Assembly: GCA_023362775.1 (NCBI GenBank)
Contig: JALMGJ010000012.1
Span: forward strand, 21,720,001 to 21,784,000
Length of the DNA: 64,000 bases
From: Charina bottae
Taxonomy: Eukaryota > Chordata > Lepidosauria > Squamata > Charinaidae
Direction: 5' to 3'
Every line of letters begins with the position of its first letter. The first letter of the stretch is position 1. This document shows, piece by piece, positions 62,546 through 64,000 of the stretch. The notes beneath the pieces are model-generated. The model saw only the letters and a list, made by a program, of their open reading frames with translations. It had not been told where the DNA came from and made no database searches. The position numbers and the translations under genes were made by a program.

Positions 62546-64000
62546 ATGCTCTTTACCTTTCTTCTCTTTTATATTCCATGCTGCAATCTTCCATATGTCA
62601 TGGCTGTCACCTGATGGGCCCACAGATATTGACCTCTGCTACCCATCATAGCTTTGTTCAACTGAGGTTTTAACATAACATTCTTTAGTAATAGAGAGCA
62701 GGTGTAAACTAGGTTATCAGTCTGAGTTATATCTGTGCCGAATGCAGCATTCCCTACTAACAATAAGGACAATATCAATCAGTTTTGGCATGTTTTGGCC
62801 ACTGTGCCACAAGCACAATCGAAGCCCAATTTACCCCGAGAATGCTTATGTTGGCCTGTGCAGCACAACCTCAATTCTAGACAATACCTTGGAAGCCAAC
62901 TTATTGTTGCCCATATCCCACCAACATGGAGATACACTGGTCCTCTGAGCCAGAAACCATTAAGAATTAAACAATATAAACTGAACAACTATAGAGTCTA
63001 TTATATGATTTATTATTACAGGAACAGAGGCACCATAATGATGCAGAATGTGAAACAGCATCATATGGAGGTGCTAGAGATGGGGAGGAAGTGGAGAAGG
63101 GCACAGAGGTGCCATGAAAGGAGAATGACCACACTGTATGATTCCTAGGAATTAACAAAGAATAGGAGAATCCTAGCAGCCCTTGTAGAGTGTACAATAG
63201 AACTATGGAGGCGTATTAACTGAATGCAAACTATCAATACTTGGTAGAAAGAGAGCATACATAACATATAACAATGTATCAGATACTACACCAAGTCTAC
63301 AGTGTTGACACCAGCACCCATGAAGACCTGTCCAACTGACTCCATAAGAACTGGGCTAAGAAATACAGTAACCATGCAAACAATATGGCACTGAAAACAA
63401 GGTGCTGACAAGAGATCTTCTACCAATTAGCTGCTCTGCCGCAGAAGCAGACTGCCCAAGTCCTCTCTTAATATTAGATGTGATGTCCCACTGCAGTCAC
63501 ATCAAACCTCACACAAAGGGAGCCCTAAAAGACCAATCAATATTTTCTACCATTTCCAGCAGAAACGTACACCACGAAGGGAACAAAGGAAAAGCTACCA
63601 GCTCACCGCCTTTTTGAGCTTCGGAATATATGTAACTGTGATCCAGAAGTAGGAGCTTCACTCGTTTTATATTATTCATAACCATGAATTAGAGAAGCTC
63701 AGCTTCAGAAATCAGTGTTCTAATTCACATGATCAAAATCATTTAAATTATTTTGGGCAATCTACATCATATGGTCACTGCATACTATGCTCTAAAGAGA
63801 TAGGTCCCTATCAAGAGTGATGTGGAAGGCTGATTTTCTATTCAAGTAAGAAATCGCATGTGTGTGTGTGGGGGGGGGAGTGATACAAGCACAACCATGT
63901 GTCAATGTTGATTTAAATACAACTGGTTGCCATGACAGCACAAAATACCAATAGCACTCAATTGTGCTTCCTATACTAAGACTATACGAATGTATAGCTG
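62546..64000. other. Intronic sequence, no gene recognised
   Basis: It includes a plus-strand open frame of 137 codons at 62735-63148 without recognisable motifs and with a tandem AT-rich part. A (TG)n plus poly-G run lies at 63858-63880. Nothing further can be supported. Confidence 0.45.

Noticed and set aside
62207..62651. Two overlapping frames of 135 and 142 codons and antisense Lys/Glu-rich frames
   Set aside because: Pyrimidine-rich microsatellite read in several phases.
62735..63148. 137-codon open frame
   Set aside because: The second half becomes low-complexity and AT-rich, with no recognisable domain or exon boundary.

Overview
The window looks like nuclear DNA of a squamate reptile (lizard or snake). 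The case rests on the repeats. There are two nearly intact BovB-type RTE LINEs, CR1 copies with the squamate-style 3' end, tRNA-derived SINEs with a BovB-related 3' region, an R4-like LINE, an L2-like LINE and several hAT-type MITEs. Species level cannot be read from the sequence. Nothing prokaryotic is present: no operons, no CRISPR, no rRNA or true tRNA genes.

The only host gene I can support is WDR7 (rabconnectin-3 beta), on the minus strand. Two coding exons are visible, at 37204-37425 and 14251-14437. Both have consensus splice sites, their phases match across the junction, and the peptide is the strongly conserved segment ahead of the C-terminal WD40 repeats. The window is therefore almost entirely WDR7 intron: a complete intron of about 22.8 kb between the two exons, plus parts of the flanking introns (1-14250 and 37426-64000). 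No other WDR7 exon was recognised.

Layout. 1-14.2 kb: downstream intron with Tigger-like MITEs (1.3, 12.6 kb), SINEs (5.1, 8.6 kb), a GC-rich hAT element (9.3-10.0 kb), a perfect 96-bp inverted repeat with a hammerhead-like core (10.5-10.7 kb) and CR1 pieces (12.7-14.1 kb). 14.4-37.2 kb: the complete intron, with SINEs (15.0, 16.4-17.0 with an internal 102-bp tandem expansion, 27.3, 36.7 kb), hAT MITEs (22.1, 34.6, 35.3 kb), CR1 (26.7, 30.3-32, 33.1 kb) and a nearly intact BovB (27.6-30.3 kb, minus). 37.4-64 kb: the upstream intron, with CR1 (38.7, 40.0, 40.5, 43.6-45.5, 48.0-48.9, 59-60.8 kb), a hAT MITE (40.2 kb), an L2-like LINE holding a SINE and ending in a hexamer array (40.9-42.4 kb), an R4-like LINE C-terminus (42.6-43.5 kb), a tandem-repeat hAT (47.5 kb), a second nearly intact BovB (50.05-52.5 kb, plus), and an old RTE relic (57.6-62.2 kb) split by SINE, CR1 and Tigger-like insertions.

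The genes do not form a system in the prokaryotic sense. The window is one host gene plus layered transposons. I did not find convincing evidence for a new multi-gene system. The most unusual items are the perfect inverted repeat with the hammerhead-like core, the SINE with internal tandem amplification, the R4-like endonuclease remnant and the two near-open BovB reading frames.
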